Shown here piece after piece: positions 28,809 through 38,137 of a DNA stretch of 64,000 bases. Numbering within the stretch: the first letter of the stretch is position 1; each line of letters opens with the position of its first letter. A program made the position numbers and the translations under genes. Location of the stretch: NCBI GenBank assembly GCA_022447225.1, contig JAKVAZ010000001.1:544955-608954 (forward strand). Reading direction: 5' to 3'. Under the pieces are notes generated by a model, which saw nothing but the letters and a program-made list of their open reading frames with translations, was not told where the DNA came from and did not search any database. Source of the DNA: Fuerstiella sp. (GTDB taxonomy: Bacteria; Planctomycetota; Planctomycetia; Planctomycetales; Planctomycetaceae).

Positions 28809-29909
28809 TTACCAGGACTGTGAATTCAGCCATTGAGATATCCTGTCCTGAAGCAGGTTTAGCGATTCGCCTCGCCTAAGCTGATTCAGATTCTCGTAAC
28901 AAAGATTCGCGACACCAGCGACCGGCAGTGCGGTCTTCAGTGTTGGTTCGTTGGGGATTAGTTTTGACGGGATCCATTCTGTTAATTTTCGAATTCCGTC
29001 TCCCTGATCAGCCGATGTTGACAGCAAACTCAGTTCTTCCGGAGGTGTCTTACCTGACATTGGCAGATCATTTTTGCAATACACGACTGCCCGCTGACGG
29101 TCCTTTGGAATTTCCCGCACGATATCGTGATGATCGCTGGTCCAGCCAACGCTGCTGTCGACTGCAATCAGGATCAGGTCGGCTGCGGTAATCCGATCGT
29201 GGGCGTGCGAAATTCCGTGCACTTCAACTGGATCTCTGGAGTCTCGTCGAATGCCGGCAGTATCGACAATACAAAACGGCCATCCGTTGAGCACCAGTTC
29301 TGTCTCAACCGCATCGCGTGTTGTCCCCGGCTGATCGAAGACAATGGCACGTTCATACCCCGAAATTGCATTCAGCAGACTGGACTTACCAACATTGGGT
29401 GGTCCGGCAATAACGACACCCCAGGGGTCCACCAGATGATTGGCAACGCTTTCCCAGCGCAACAGGTTGTTGAGTTGCAGACGGAACGCATCAGCAGTGC
29501 CAGCCTGTATTGCGGCAACCAGCGCATCCCTAAGAACGCCGCTGGATTGCGCCAGAACGAGGCGGGCTGTTTTGGCGGTACGCGTCTGGAGCAACAACTG
29601 TTCGAGTGTTGACGGCAAAGTGATCTCCCGCGAATCCTCCCGGGAGAATTCCTCCAGGATTCGGGTGACCGCCGCTTCGCCGCCGTGGCAGTGAACTTCC
29701 CACTCTGTTTCTCCGGTTCGGACGACAACCACGTCTTCCCCTCGCCACGATCCGAACAACACACGATCAATTGGAGCAGTTGAAGCCGGCATGCCGTTCG
29801 CGGCGCAAAAGGCCATGTCAATGGCCTCAGTGCGTTCTGTTAATGGGCCTGACAGTCGAATACTCGCCACGGCACCGCGTCCGGGAGCCGTAAGTCGACA
29901 TGCTGACAT
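28809..29909 (-). CDS. Short MnmE-like (TrmE-like) GTPase
   Basis: The order is that of the tRNA-modification GTPase MnmE: an N-terminal domain with CRLTAPGRGAVASIRLSG and HCHGGEAAVTRIL, a helical part, then an inserted G domain. G1 is GPPNVGKSS, the switch region has DQPGTTRDAVE and G3 is DTAG. G4 reads CKND instead of NKxD. MnmE's C-terminal CxGK motif, whose Cys is needed for tRNA modification, is missing: the protein ends RISQWLNSQSW. It has 366 residues against about 450 for MnmE. ATG 29909 is preferred; a GTG at 29939 is possible. I call it a MnmE-derived GTPase with doubtful tRNA-modifying activity. No mnmG is adjacent. Confidence 0.8.
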   Translation of the reverse strand: MSACRLTAPGRGAVASIRLSGPLTERTEAIDMAFCAANGMPASTAPIDRVLFGSWRGEDVVVVRTGETEWEVHCHGGEAAVTRILEEFSREDSREITLPSTLEQLLLQTRTAKTARLVLAQSSGVLRDALVAAIQAGTADAFRLQLNNLLRWESVANHLVDPWGVVIAGPPNVGKSSLLNAISGYERAIVFDQPGTTRDAVETELVLNGWPFCIVDTAGIRRDSRDPVEVHGISHAHDRITAADLILIAVDSSVGWTSDHHDIVREIPKDRQRAVVYCKNDLPMSGKTPPEELSLLSTSADQGDGIRKLTEWIPSKLIPNEPTLKTALPVAGVANLCYENLNQLRRGESLNLLQDRISQWLNSQSW

Positions 29910-30269
29910 ATTGTTTGAGGATGTCTGTGAATTGTTCACAAGGCTGTGTGTGTCTTCGCAAAACCTATCGATCTCAAAAGATTCTGACTCGGTAGTTTCT
30001 GATCTACTTTGCGTCCTGGCGACTCAGGGTTTTTTGGACTGAAACTCGAACTGCCCCTGAAAAAATCTCACTGTCTGTTTTTGGATTTCTCCCGAAACCT
30101 GTCAGTGCAGGATTTGCTCACTAAGAACCTGCCCGAGAGGGCCGTGCTGTATTAAACCAACCGTCACTGTTCGGAAAATGTCCTGACCCACACGTTCTGT
30201 TGTACCCTGACAGTGATGCAGTGACAAATGGACACACGAGGACGGTGTGTGGCAGGTTCAGCGCATGAG

Positions 30270-30302
30270 AAAACGAGGCTGGTACAGGGCCAGCCTCGTT
30301 TT
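30270..30302 (-). terminator. Bidirectional-looking terminator hairpin
   Basis: A perfect 13-bp stem, AAAACGAGGCTGG / CCAGCCTCGTTTT, with a 7-base loop. On the reverse strand the stem ends in a T-run directly after the gene at 30335-30847, so it most likely terminates that gene. It lies in the otherwise empty 425-base gap between 29910 and 30334. Confidence 0.85.
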
Positions 30303-30334
30303 GAGTCTTCAGTTGCGTATGCTGAGTATCGGGA

Positions 30335-30847
30335 CTAGCTGGCATCGTCGTCAGCAGCGATAGCGATTGCCGTGATACCACCGGCAAGCAGCAGCAGGCC
30401 CAGCCACTGGGCACTTGTTAGACCGGCCAGCATGCCATCTCCGTCTTGTCCGCGGACAACGGTAATCGGCTCGTTGACCACAGTGAATTGTCTCAGAGAC
30501 TTCGGTGGAGCTGTTCCCTGTGTCCAGAGGCGGGCACCGTATTTAGCATCATCAACCTGTATCGCACAAACGCCGCCACGGAAGCCGGTAAGTGTGAATT
30601 GTCCTCTTTCGTTGGTCTCAACGGCACGTTTGCCGTCTTTGGTCGAAATCTCAACCACTGTACCGGCAACGGGTTGACCGTGGATGTCGAGAACGCGTCC
30701 GATGACAGCACCATCTTGCCCCAACTCAACGTTTCGCAGTTTTGGCCTGGCAGGAGATTGCGTTGTCGAGCCAGCAATGAGGTTTGCCGGCAACACGAAC
30801 AATACTGCCATAAAAAGGGCAGTGATTTGTTTGAAGGAGAAATGCAT
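30335..30847 (-). CDS. Exported carboxypeptidase-regulatory-like domain protein
   Basis: A 170-residue protein with a signal peptide (KQITALFMAVLFVLPANLIAG). It has one beta-sandwich domain of the carboxypeptidase-regulatory type: AVIGRVLDIHGQPVAGTVVEIS, ERGQFTLTGFRGG and CAIQVDD. A C-terminal hydrophobic segment (WLGLLLLAGGITAIAIAA) followed by DDDAS could anchor it, leaving an acidic tail. Such proteins are common on planctomycete cell surfaces; the function is unknown, probably carbohydrate or protein binding. ATG 30847 has AAGGAA upstream, better than ATG 30874. A strong terminator follows 33 bases after the stop. It may relate to the surface polysaccharide operon upstream, but the genes diverge. 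Confidence 0.75.
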   Translation of the reverse strand: MHFSFKQITALFMAVLFVLPANLIAGSTTQSPARPKLRNVELGQDGAVIGRVLDIHGQPVAGTVVEISTKDGKRAVETNERGQFTLTGFRGGVCAIQVDDAKYGARLWTQGTAPPKSLRQFTVVNEPITVVRGQDGDGMLAGLTSAQWLGLLLLAGGITAIAIAADDDAS

Positions 30848-31520
30848 TCGTGTTCCTTTCGTGGATTCGAACAATGATCAGAATTTCCGAAACACTGCCG
30901 GATGAATTGCACAAAGTATCTGTCTGTTCATCGCATTCTCACAAGAGTGATGAACATTGTTATTCTCAAGGACGCTCTGTGTGTTTCGTAATGGGGCACC
31001 AACACCGGCAAAAATTGCTGGTTGCTTCAACGTGAATATGAGTTTCCCCGTGTGTGGTGCATGTCTGCTCAGTTGAACGCATTACCCGGTGATATTCGAA
31101 GTGCCCTGCCCTGCCCCTGCTTCACACCGTCTGTGGAAAATATTCGGGTCTCGCCATGACACAGGCCTGTAAATTGAGTGCACCGGGTATTCGCAGCAAA
31201 AGTGATCCAGGATTGAGCCCGGCTGTTGCATGTTCCTTAAATTGCCCAATTACTCAGTTTTGCTTTTTCGATTTGACGGATACCTGCCGAATCTGCCGAT
31301 TCAGTAGGATTCGGTATTCTTCATTCCGTCGGCTGCGTGAACTTAGGCAAAAAATGCAGATCGTGGCTGACAAATGGGGGTTGCTGCCGAGAAGCAGTCT
31401 GCGATATCAATCTGCGTTAACTCTTCCGTCTCTCTCATCTCTTTAAGGAAGAGTAAGACCGAACCGGGCGACTCCACCCGTTCGTGAATACGGGCGTCTG
31501 TGAACTGAAAGAACTGCACA
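30848..31520. other. Divergent intergenic region before the exopolysaccharide operon
   Basis: About 670 bases with no convincing gene. An open frame at 31156-31446 on the forward strand shows no family resemblance and is Cys/Ser/Arg-rich in a way typical of chance frames. CCGAATC (31286 region) and GATTCGG form a 7-bp inverted repeat. The promoter of the operon starting at 31521 must lie here or between 31300 and 31520. Confidence 0.4.
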
Positions 31521-32696
31521 GTGATTCTCCGCCTTCCGGATTCACATACAGCGATTTTCGCGCCTGTGGTTACACGAGACCTTGAGGAATTCAATGGTTT
31601 CGCCGACCGGGCGAGTCGGGAACGGGAACCGCGGGGCGGCATGCCGGCCGGCTTTGTCGTCGTGGCTTCCATCGTCAGCTGTCTGTTCCTGACCGGTTGC
31701 GCCCACAACACGTATTCCGTTAGTTCAATGCCGAAGAAATATGCTGCTCGACCGGTTTCCGACTATTCCTTACTGAATCTCACGGCGTATGCCCGCCCAA
31801 TCGCCGGACCGAACGAGATTCGTGAAGGAGATCGACTGGAGGTCTCGCTGCATTCGGGTTTTGGTAACGCAGACGGCGTTGAGAAGTGGCCGGTTGGCGT
31901 GAATGATGAAGGTGTCGCTCATTTGCCGAATATCGGTCCGATCAGACTCGTGGGCCTCACCCGTGCCCAGGCGGAACAGACAATTGTGAAAGAGAGCATC
32001 GCCCGAGACGTTTATCTCACGCCTGCTGTCGACCTGAAACTGGAGGGCCGCAGACTCAACTCCGTTGTTGTCTCAGGTGGTATCGATGCTCCGGGAATTC
32101 TCGAATTTCCTGAGTCGAGTCTGACGCTGGCGGACGTGATTGTCCGGTCCGGTGGTCTCACGAAAGCTGCGACGGGGCAGGTGACTGTGAATCGGGCGGA
32201 GTCACACTGGGATAGAGGAGACCACCTGACGACGGTGAGTCAAACGGAAAACGTTGGTGAATCTATTAGTGTCAATCTGGCAACCACGTCTGCTGCAGAA
32301 CTGGCAGCCACACAAATCCCGCCGGGTGCCACGATTACATTTGAGCAGGTACCTGCACGAACTATTCGGATCATTGGCGTTATAAGAGACCGCGAACTGG
32401 AGATTCCGCCCGGACGAAATATCCGGCTGCTTGATGCGCTGGCGCTCGCGGGAGGTCCAACCTATTCATCCTGGGTTTCAAACCGGGTCGACATCATTCG
32501 GCGGGTACCGGGCAAAGATGAAACCATACGTATCCGGGCTTTGATCCGTCAGGCAAAGAAACACGACGAACAGAATCTATTACTGGCTCCCGATGACATT
32601 GTGAGCGTGGAAGAAAATCTGATCACGTTTACGTTGTCGACACTGGGCGGTCTTACCGGTCTTGCAAACACAGCGCGCGTAGCCACATTGCCGTAA
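31521..32696 (+). CDS. Polysaccharide export lipoprotein (Wza-like, SLBB domains)
   Basis: Wza-type proteins form the outer-membrane channel for exopolysaccharide. A lipobox LTGC follows the hydrophobic segment FVVVASIVSCLFL, so the protein is predicted to be a lipoprotein. The export domain reads IREGDRLEVSLHSGFG and VNDEGVAHLPNIGPIRLVGLTRAQAEQTI. Two SLBB-like parts follow: SVVVSGGIDAPGILEFPESSLTLADVIVRSGG, and IIGVIRDRELEIPPGRNIRLLDALALAGG. The start is not certain: GTG 31521 gives a 60-residue leader, ATG 31641 puts the lipobox Cys at residue 20. It heads a four-gene export operon. Confidence 0.87.
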   Translation: MILRLPDSHTAIFAPVVTRDLEEFNGFADRASREREPRGGMPAGFVVVASIVSCLFLTGCAHNTYSVSSMPKKYAARPVSDYSLLNLTAYARPIAGPNEIREGDRLEVSLHSGFGNADGVEKWPVGVNDEGVAHLPNIGPIRLVGLTRAQAEQTIVKESIARDVYLTPAVDLKLEGRRLNSVVVSGGIDAPGILEFPESSLTLADVIVRSGGLTKAATGQVTVNRAESHWDRGDHLTTVSQTENVGESISVNLATTSAAELAATQIPPGATITFEQVPARTIRIIGVIRDRELEIPPGRNIRLLDALALAGGPTYSSWVSNRVDIIRRVPGKDETIRIRALIRQAKKHDEQNLLLAPDDIVSVEENLITFTLSTLGGLTGLANTARVATLP

Positions 32697-32739
32697 TCTG
32701 CCCCAATCACAATTCGACCAGATTTTATTTTCCGCACTC

Positions 32740-35130
32740 ATGTCTGACCGAACTCAGCAAATATTGGACAACGAATTCTACGGTTTCGAGCAGTCCGACA
32801 GCACATCCGCTCAGCAGACACTGCAGACAGTACTGCGTTTTCTTCGGATGGTAGTGCGGCATCGTGCGATTGTCTTTGGATTTGTCGCCGTTGCCGTTTT
32901 CATCGGCGTGGTACATTTCAAACGCACGCCGAAAACCTATATGGCGTCGGCTTCGATGATGATTCGTCACTTCATGACCGATGGCGACGAACAGGCGATT
33001 CTTGCCAGACGTGAGCTGATGAAAGGCTACCGTCAACTGCTCGTCAGTGATTCGGTACTCAGTGATGCGGTCCGGAATCTGACATCGCTGCCGCCGGAAC
33101 TTCAGGGAGTGTCCCCGACTGAACTACCGGGGCGATTACGTGAGATGCTGGATGTTAAGTTCGATTCCAATCAGAACTTTGTCGAGCTCAGCTATCATTC
33201 GCAGGATCCCGAATCGACCGCCGCTGTGATTGAAGCAGTCATTGCAGCGTCGCAAAGCTTCATCTCACGTGACCGCGGTGAACTCGCGAATGAACTGATG
33301 GTTCGTCTGGAGGCACAAAGCAGGGATGTAGCCGGGCAATTGCAGTTAAAGGGGCAACAGCTTCTTGCTGCTCGTAAGGCATCCGGAGACATCAGCACTG
33401 TTAACGGCACCGAAGAATCTCATCCAACCGTCAAAAGGGTGAACGAGTTAAGTAGTCAGCTGACAACGTCGCAAAGTCGTATTGTGAAACTGAAATCCAC
33501 CATGCGCACGATCCGGTCACTGGCGTCAAACTCTCAGGATCTGTCGCCGGTGATGCCGATGCTGCAGGAGCTGGTTGGCCCGGAGCTCATCAAACAGATT
33601 CCTGGAATGCAGGGAGTTCCGCCGGAAACGATCAGAGAACTTGAAAATTCACTGCATGACGTCGAGGCTGAAATATCAGTACGCAGGGTCAACCTGGGGC
33701 TGAATCATCCGGAAATCAGACAGCGTATTGTCAAACGGGACCAATTGCAGAAACGCCTAAACGCAACACATCAAACAAACAGAAATCGTCTTGAAGGTCG
33801 AGGCAATGATCCACAGGTGGCCCAATGGATGGTCAATACTATATACGCTGAGCTCAACAGTACTCTGGAGCTGAAGAGAGGGCTGGAAAGCGAGTACTCC
33901 ACTGCAGCGGAGGCTGCGCAGAAACTCAATGCGGATCTTGCTGATGTCCGCATGGCGGAACATGAGGTCAAGACCCTTCACGAGCAGCTTTCAACTTTGC
34001 AAAGTCGTCTGAAGTCGATCGATGTCTCGAAATCTGACGAAGACTTTCGTGTTGTGGTGTTAACGGACCCTTTGGTTCCTGCTAAGCCGGTGGCCCCGGT
34101 GTTGTCTCGTAGTCTGGCAATCAGCATCATTTTTGGACTCTTCGCATCGTTTGCCGTGATCTACGTGATTGATCTGGTCGACGACCGACTTCGATCTCCC
34201 GAGGATGTTCAAAGTCAGCTGGGGCTGCCTCTGCTGGGGATCATCCGACCGCTGCCCGAGGACCAGGTTGCAGAACACCCGATTTACGTTCATGCGTATC
34301 CGCTTACGGTCCAGACAGAATGTTTTCGAACGGTTCGTACGTCGATCAGTCTTGCCGAACCCGAAACGAAGTGTCTGGCCATTACCAGCAGTGAGCAAAG
34401 TGAGGGTAAGACAACATTCACAGCCAATCTGGCGGCGACGTTTACTCAGACCGGCAGTCGTACGTTGCTGATAGACGCTGATATGCGACGCCCCGGTCTG
34501 TCGAAGCTGCTGGAAATTCGGGGCAAAGGAGGCCTCTCTGAAATTTTGCGGGCCGGCGAAAATGTTCCGGAAATGTGCAGGGAACGAATCATTCCCACCG
34601 AAGCTCCGGGTCTGGATGTTCTTCCCTGCGGTCCACGAATGATGAATGCAGGTGTACTACTTTCGAGGCCATCTCTGGCCGCAATACTGGACTGGGCTGT
34701 GTCAGAATACGATCAGGTTTTAGTTGACTGTCCGCCTACGTTACCTGTCAGTGATGCATCGATTGTTGGTAATTATGTCGACGGTATGCTGTTTCTGCTG
34801 AATCCGGACAAAACACACCGCCGCAGTGCACTCAGAGCCGTCGATCAACTGCGTTCCGTAGGGATGAATCTCGTTGGTGTTATCACCAATACTTCCAGCG
34901 AAGTACATGCCGGTGCCTACGAATACGGATACGGATACGGTCAGGAATACACATACGGGCATGATGAACACGACGACGAAAATTTTTCCGAAGTTGAAGA
35001 CGACGTCGTGGCCGGGGCAAGCTTTAAAGTGATGGACACCAGTCCGAAAGCCTACTCGTTATTGTCTGGTTCCATGCGAGAGGATTCCGGCCGGGAAACT
35101 CTCGGGGACCCCGAGAGAAAGGCTGCCTGA
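32740..35130 (+). CDS. Wzc-like polysaccharide copolymerase / tyrosine autokinase
   Basis: An inner-membrane protein controlling polysaccharide chain length and export. The N-terminal Wzz-type domain has a first transmembrane segment (IVFGFVAVAVFIGVVHF), a long coiled-coil periplasmic part, and a second segment (LAISIIFGLFASFAVIYVI). The cytosolic BY-kinase follows: Walker A EQSEGKTTFTANLA near residues 550-560, Walker A' LLIDADMRRPGLS, and Walker B VLVDCPPTLPVSDA. A tyrosine cluster near residues 726-742 (YEYGYGYG, EYTYG) is the expected autophosphorylation site, but it is followed by about 55 more residues rather than ending the chain. The gene is 43 bases after the Wza-like gene and 3 bases before the O-antigen ligase gene. 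Confidence 0.92.
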   Translation: MSDRTQQILDNEFYGFEQSDSTSAQQTLQTVLRFLRMVVRHRAIVFGFVAVAVFIGVVHFKRTPKTYMASASMMIRHFMTDGDEQAILARRELMKGYRQLLVSDSVLSDAVRNLTSLPPELQGVSPTELPGRLREMLDVKFDSNQNFVELSYHSQDPESTAAVIEAVIAASQSFISRDRGELANELMVRLEAQSRDVAGQLQLKGQQLLAARKASGDISTVNGTEESHPTVKRVNELSSQLTTSQSRIVKLKSTMRTIRSLASNSQDLSPVMPMLQELVGPELIKQIPGMQGVPPETIRELENSLHDVEAEISVRRVNLGLNHPEIRQRIVKRDQLQKRLNATHQTNRNRLEGRGNDPQVAQWMVNTIYAELNSTLELKRGLESEYSTAAEAAQKLNADLADVRMAEHEVKTLHEQLSTLQSRLKSIDVSKSDEDFRVVVLTDPLVPAKPVAPVLSRSLAISIIFGLFASFAVIYVIDLVDDRLRSPEDVQSQLGLPLLGIIRPLPEDQVAEHPIYVHAYPLTVQTECFRTVRTSISLAEPETKCLAITSSEQSEGKTTFTANLAATFTQTGSRTLLIDADMRRPGLSKLLEIRGKGGLSEILRAGENVPEMCRERIIPTEAPGLDVLPCGPRMMNAGVLLSRPSLAAILDWAVSEYDQVLVDCPPTLPVSDASIVGNYVDGMLFLLNPDKTHRRSALRAVDQLRSVGMNLVGVITNTSSEVHAGAYEYGYGYGQEYTYGHDEHDDENFSEVEDDVVAGASFKVMDTSPKAYSLLSGSMREDSGRETLGDPERKAA

Positions 35131-35133
35131 CAA

Positions 35134-37998
35134 ATGAGTGCCGGAGCTGCCATACATTCCGGTCGCCGGAGTCGAGTCCCGACCCCGGCTCTTAACCCTC
35201 ACGAGTTGCTGCAGGTCAGGCTGCAACAGCTCTGTGATGCCGGGATTGCGATGAGCATATTTGTTGTGCCCCTTACCATGGCAGGACTTCGTGAATACGG
35301 CGTGGCGTTGTTCGTATTTTGCAGTTTTGTCGCGGGAATTGCCTGGGCTTCGCAACAATTGCTGTCTCCAGCATCGAATTCACCGGCTGCTGCGGCAGCT
35401 TCCATTGCGGCGCTGGCAATCGGGCTGGTCTGGCTGCAGTTCCAGCCGCTCCCCGATCATCTGTTAAGCAGATTATCTCCATTCAGTTTCCGTTTCCTGC
35501 CACTGTGGGGCTCTGCTGAAGGACGGATTTTGCATAGCCACGGATGGAATCGGATCTCCATGACCCCCGAGGCAACTCGATCGGGGTTCGTCCTGTTGCT
35601 GGCATACACCATTTTCTTCTTAACACTTTTGCAGCGTCTGCGCATTCAGCAAGATGTTGACCGTCTCATCAAGATGATCGGGCTTTCTGCAGTGGCCATG
35701 GGAATCATCGGTATTGCCCAACTGGCGATCGGTGACGATCGTTTTCTGTGGATGATCGACCACCCAACGCGAACGGCCAGCTGGCCGGCCAAAGGAACGT
35801 TCACCAACCAAAACCACTTTGCGCACTTTCTGTCACTGGGAATCGGACCCCTGCTGTGGTGGTGGCAGTCCTTCGACCAGGAGAGCGAGCAAACGCACTC
35901 GCGGAAACGATCTCGCGGTGGCTCATCCATCCGAAACCGGTTATCCCGGCCGAACACGCGTTTTCCAGGAACAGAGTCCCGATGGCCCCGGCTTCTTATC
36001 GGCGTTGGGGTGGCCGTTCTTACCATTGGTGTTCTGTACAGCCTTTCCAGGGGTGGCATTGTTGTGTTTCTGATGGCAGCCACCATTGCGATGTTTGCGG
36101 CTGGTTGTAGCTGGAGATCTGTACTGCGACTGTTTGTCTCGCTATCTGTCTTTCTCGCGTTCGTGATCCTGGCATTTGGATTGGAACAAACCACGACTCG
36201 CTGGAATCAGGTTGTTCAGGCCGGCTCGATTGACGAACTCTCGCACGGACGCTGGGTACTCTGGTCGGCGCTGTCTCAGGCTGTTTCAGAATTCTGGCCG
36301 TCCGGTTCAGGTGTTGGCAGTCATGCCGACATCTACCCGATCTGGATGTCGGAACAATTCCATTTGCGATTTTCACATGCCGAGTGTGGCTACCTGCAGA
36401 TTCTGGTGGAAACGGGACTGCCCGGCTTGATGCTGCTTCTGGCGGGAATTGGACTGTGTGTGGCATGGTGCGTGCGCGGCTGGTCTGCGGGCACCACTCA
36501 TCAGCGCCGGCGAATTCTTGCCCTGGCGGCAGGACTTACAGCCAGTGTTTTGCACTCGCTGGTTGATTTTGTCTGGTATATTCCTGGCTGCATGGTTCTG
36601 ACTCTGGCGATTCTGGCGTGTGTTAGTCGCTGTAGTCACCTGGCGAGATCCGCGAAGCGACCTGGTATGCTTTCGCAAACACGCTTTGCCACCTTGCTGG
36701 CTGGAACCTTAATTGTGTGTGTACTTCCGGTCGGACATTTGTTTGCGGACACGATTCACAGAGATCTTAGTGCGACGCAGCACTGGAAATCATTTCACAA
36801 CAGCATGAGAGAAATAGCCAAAGATTTCCGCCATGACAGAACGCTGACGCTGGATGATCGTCTGGAATTCCTGATTGGCACACTCGAACAATGCATACTG
36901 AAAAATCCATTTCATCACGAAGCACATGCGGCCCTCGCTCCTTTGTATCTGCAGCGGTTTGAAAAACGGAGCAAAGCCGGTGCAAATCAGATGACCCTGC
37001 AGGACGTTCGGGACACGGTACAGCAGGCCGAATTCCAATCGCACAGCGAGATACACGAATGGCTGGTTCGGGCTTTCGGCGACGATGTCAGGGATCTGCA
37101 CAGAGCCACACAGGCAGCTCGCCTGGCACTTCAAAAACGTCCGTTGCGCGGCGAGTGCTACATTGTCCTGTCGGAAACCGCGTTTCTTGCCGGAGCTTCG
37201 CGGGAGGAACCGGAGGCCGTTGTTGATCAGGCGGTCCGGGTGAGGCCTCATGAACCCCGAGTACTGTATGCGGCCGGGCTGCTGGAAAATGATTCGAATA
37301 ATGAAAAATCTGCGTGGAAATTTTGGCGACACGCAGCTGCTCTTGATTCCGGAATCGCACGGCGGATTGTGAGTCGTTTCGTTGACCGAATGCCGCTTGA
37401 CCGGCTAATCAAACGATTATCACCGGACAGAATGACTTACCGGATTGTCTACGACGTATTCCGTCGCAACAAGCGCTCAGAGCAGCAGAAGATAATTGCC
37501 ACTGCCTTTGCAAATGATCATCTGAAATTACTCAGGCAGGACGAAGAGGGCACGGCAGCTGATTTCAGATTCTATGCGACAATGCTGGATGATGCTGAAT
37601 ATTATCGGGATGCTCTCTGGTGCCTCAGACAGGCTGTAAGAAAGCAGCCGGAATACCTGCCGACAAGACGCCTGCTGGTCCGGGCCCTTATCACCCAGGG
37701 ACTACTCGAAGATGCACAACGTGAACTAAACTGGCTGCGTGTGCGCCGGCCCAAAGATCAGCAAATTACAAAATTGGTCAATGATGTTGAATCCCGACTG
37801 ACGACGCGGCGCTCATCACCGGGTCGGACCAGTCACGTACGAATTCCCACACCCTTAAGTTTCGAGACAGTGCCAGGCACGGCGGTGTCTCACACGGGTT
37901 TCGCGTCGCCTGAATCTTTACGCCCTGCCACACCTGCGATTACGTCACAATTTATAGTTCCCCGGTCACCAGGTGACTCCATCAACCGTCAAAACTGA
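35134..37998 (+). CDS. O-antigen ligase/polymerase family protein with TPR-rich C-terminus
   Basis: The first 430 residues form a polytopic Wzy/WaaL-type domain with roughly ten to twelve membrane segments. It has the family region TFTNQNHFAHFLSLGIGPLLWW and a later periplasmic loop with FRFSHAECGYLQILVETGLPG, where WaaL proteins carry the catalytic His. After a last transmembrane segment near residue 535 comes a helical region with several TPR-like repeats (EAHAALAPLYLQRF, GECYIVLSETAFLAGA, ALWCLRQAVRKQPEYLPTRRLLVRALITQGLLEDA). The tail is proline- and serine-rich. It probably polymerises or ligates the exported polysaccharide while the TPR part binds partners. The 954 residues are about twice a simple Wzy. 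Confidence 0.87.
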   Translation: MSAGAAIHSGRRSRVPTPALNPHELLQVRLQQLCDAGIAMSIFVVPLTMAGLREYGVALFVFCSFVAGIAWASQQLLSPASNSPAAAAASIAALAIGLVWLQFQPLPDHLLSRLSPFSFRFLPLWGSAEGRILHSHGWNRISMTPEATRSGFVLLLAYTIFFLTLLQRLRIQQDVDRLIKMIGLSAVAMGIIGIAQLAIGDDRFLWMIDHPTRTASWPAKGTFTNQNHFAHFLSLGIGPLLWWWQSFDQESEQTHSRKRSRGGSSIRNRLSRPNTRFPGTESRWPRLLIGVGVAVLTIGVLYSLSRGGIVVFLMAATIAMFAAGCSWRSVLRLFVSLSVFLAFVILAFGLEQTTTRWNQVVQAGSIDELSHGRWVLWSALSQAVSEFWPSGSGVGSHADIYPIWMSEQFHLRFSHAECGYLQILVETGLPGLMLLLAGIGLCVAWCVRGWSAGTTHQRRRILALAAGLTASVLHSLVDFVWYIPGCMVLTLAILACVSRCSHLARSAKRPGMLSQTRFATLLAGTLIVCVLPVGHLFADTIHRDLSATQHWKSFHNSMREIAKDFRHDRTLTLDDRLEFLIGTLEQCILKNPFHHEAHAALAPLYLQRFEKRSKAGANQMTLQDVRDTVQQAEFQSHSEIHEWLVRAFGDDVRDLHRATQAARLALQKRPLRGECYIVLSETAFLAGASREEPEAVVDQAVRVRPHEPRVLYAAGLLENDSNNEKSAWKFWRHAAALDSGIARRIVSRFVDRMPLDRLIKRLSPDRMTYRIVYDVFRRNKRSEQQKIIATAFANDHLKLLRQDEEGTAADFRFYATMLDDAEYYRDALWCLRQAVRKQPEYLPTRRLLVRALITQGLLEDAQRELNWLRVRRPKDQQITKLVNDVESRLTTRRSSPGRTSHVRIPTPLSFETVPGTAVSHTGFASPESLRPATPAITSQFIVPRSPGDSINRQN

Positions 37999-38137
37999 CC
38001 GTCCGTTCAAGGCTTCAGTTCCTGAAAACCGACCGAATTCAACCGGATCGCCAACAGTCAAAACCGAAAACATATTTCAGCCTGGAGTCTGCCTGATATG
38101 AGATCCGGCAGGGGCCAGGAATTGAAAAGGATGAATC

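Noticed and set aside
31156..31446. 96-residue forward frame in the gap before the exopolysaccharide operon
   Set aside because: Composition rich in Cys, Ser and Arg, no family similarity and no ribosome binding site; typical of a chance frame.
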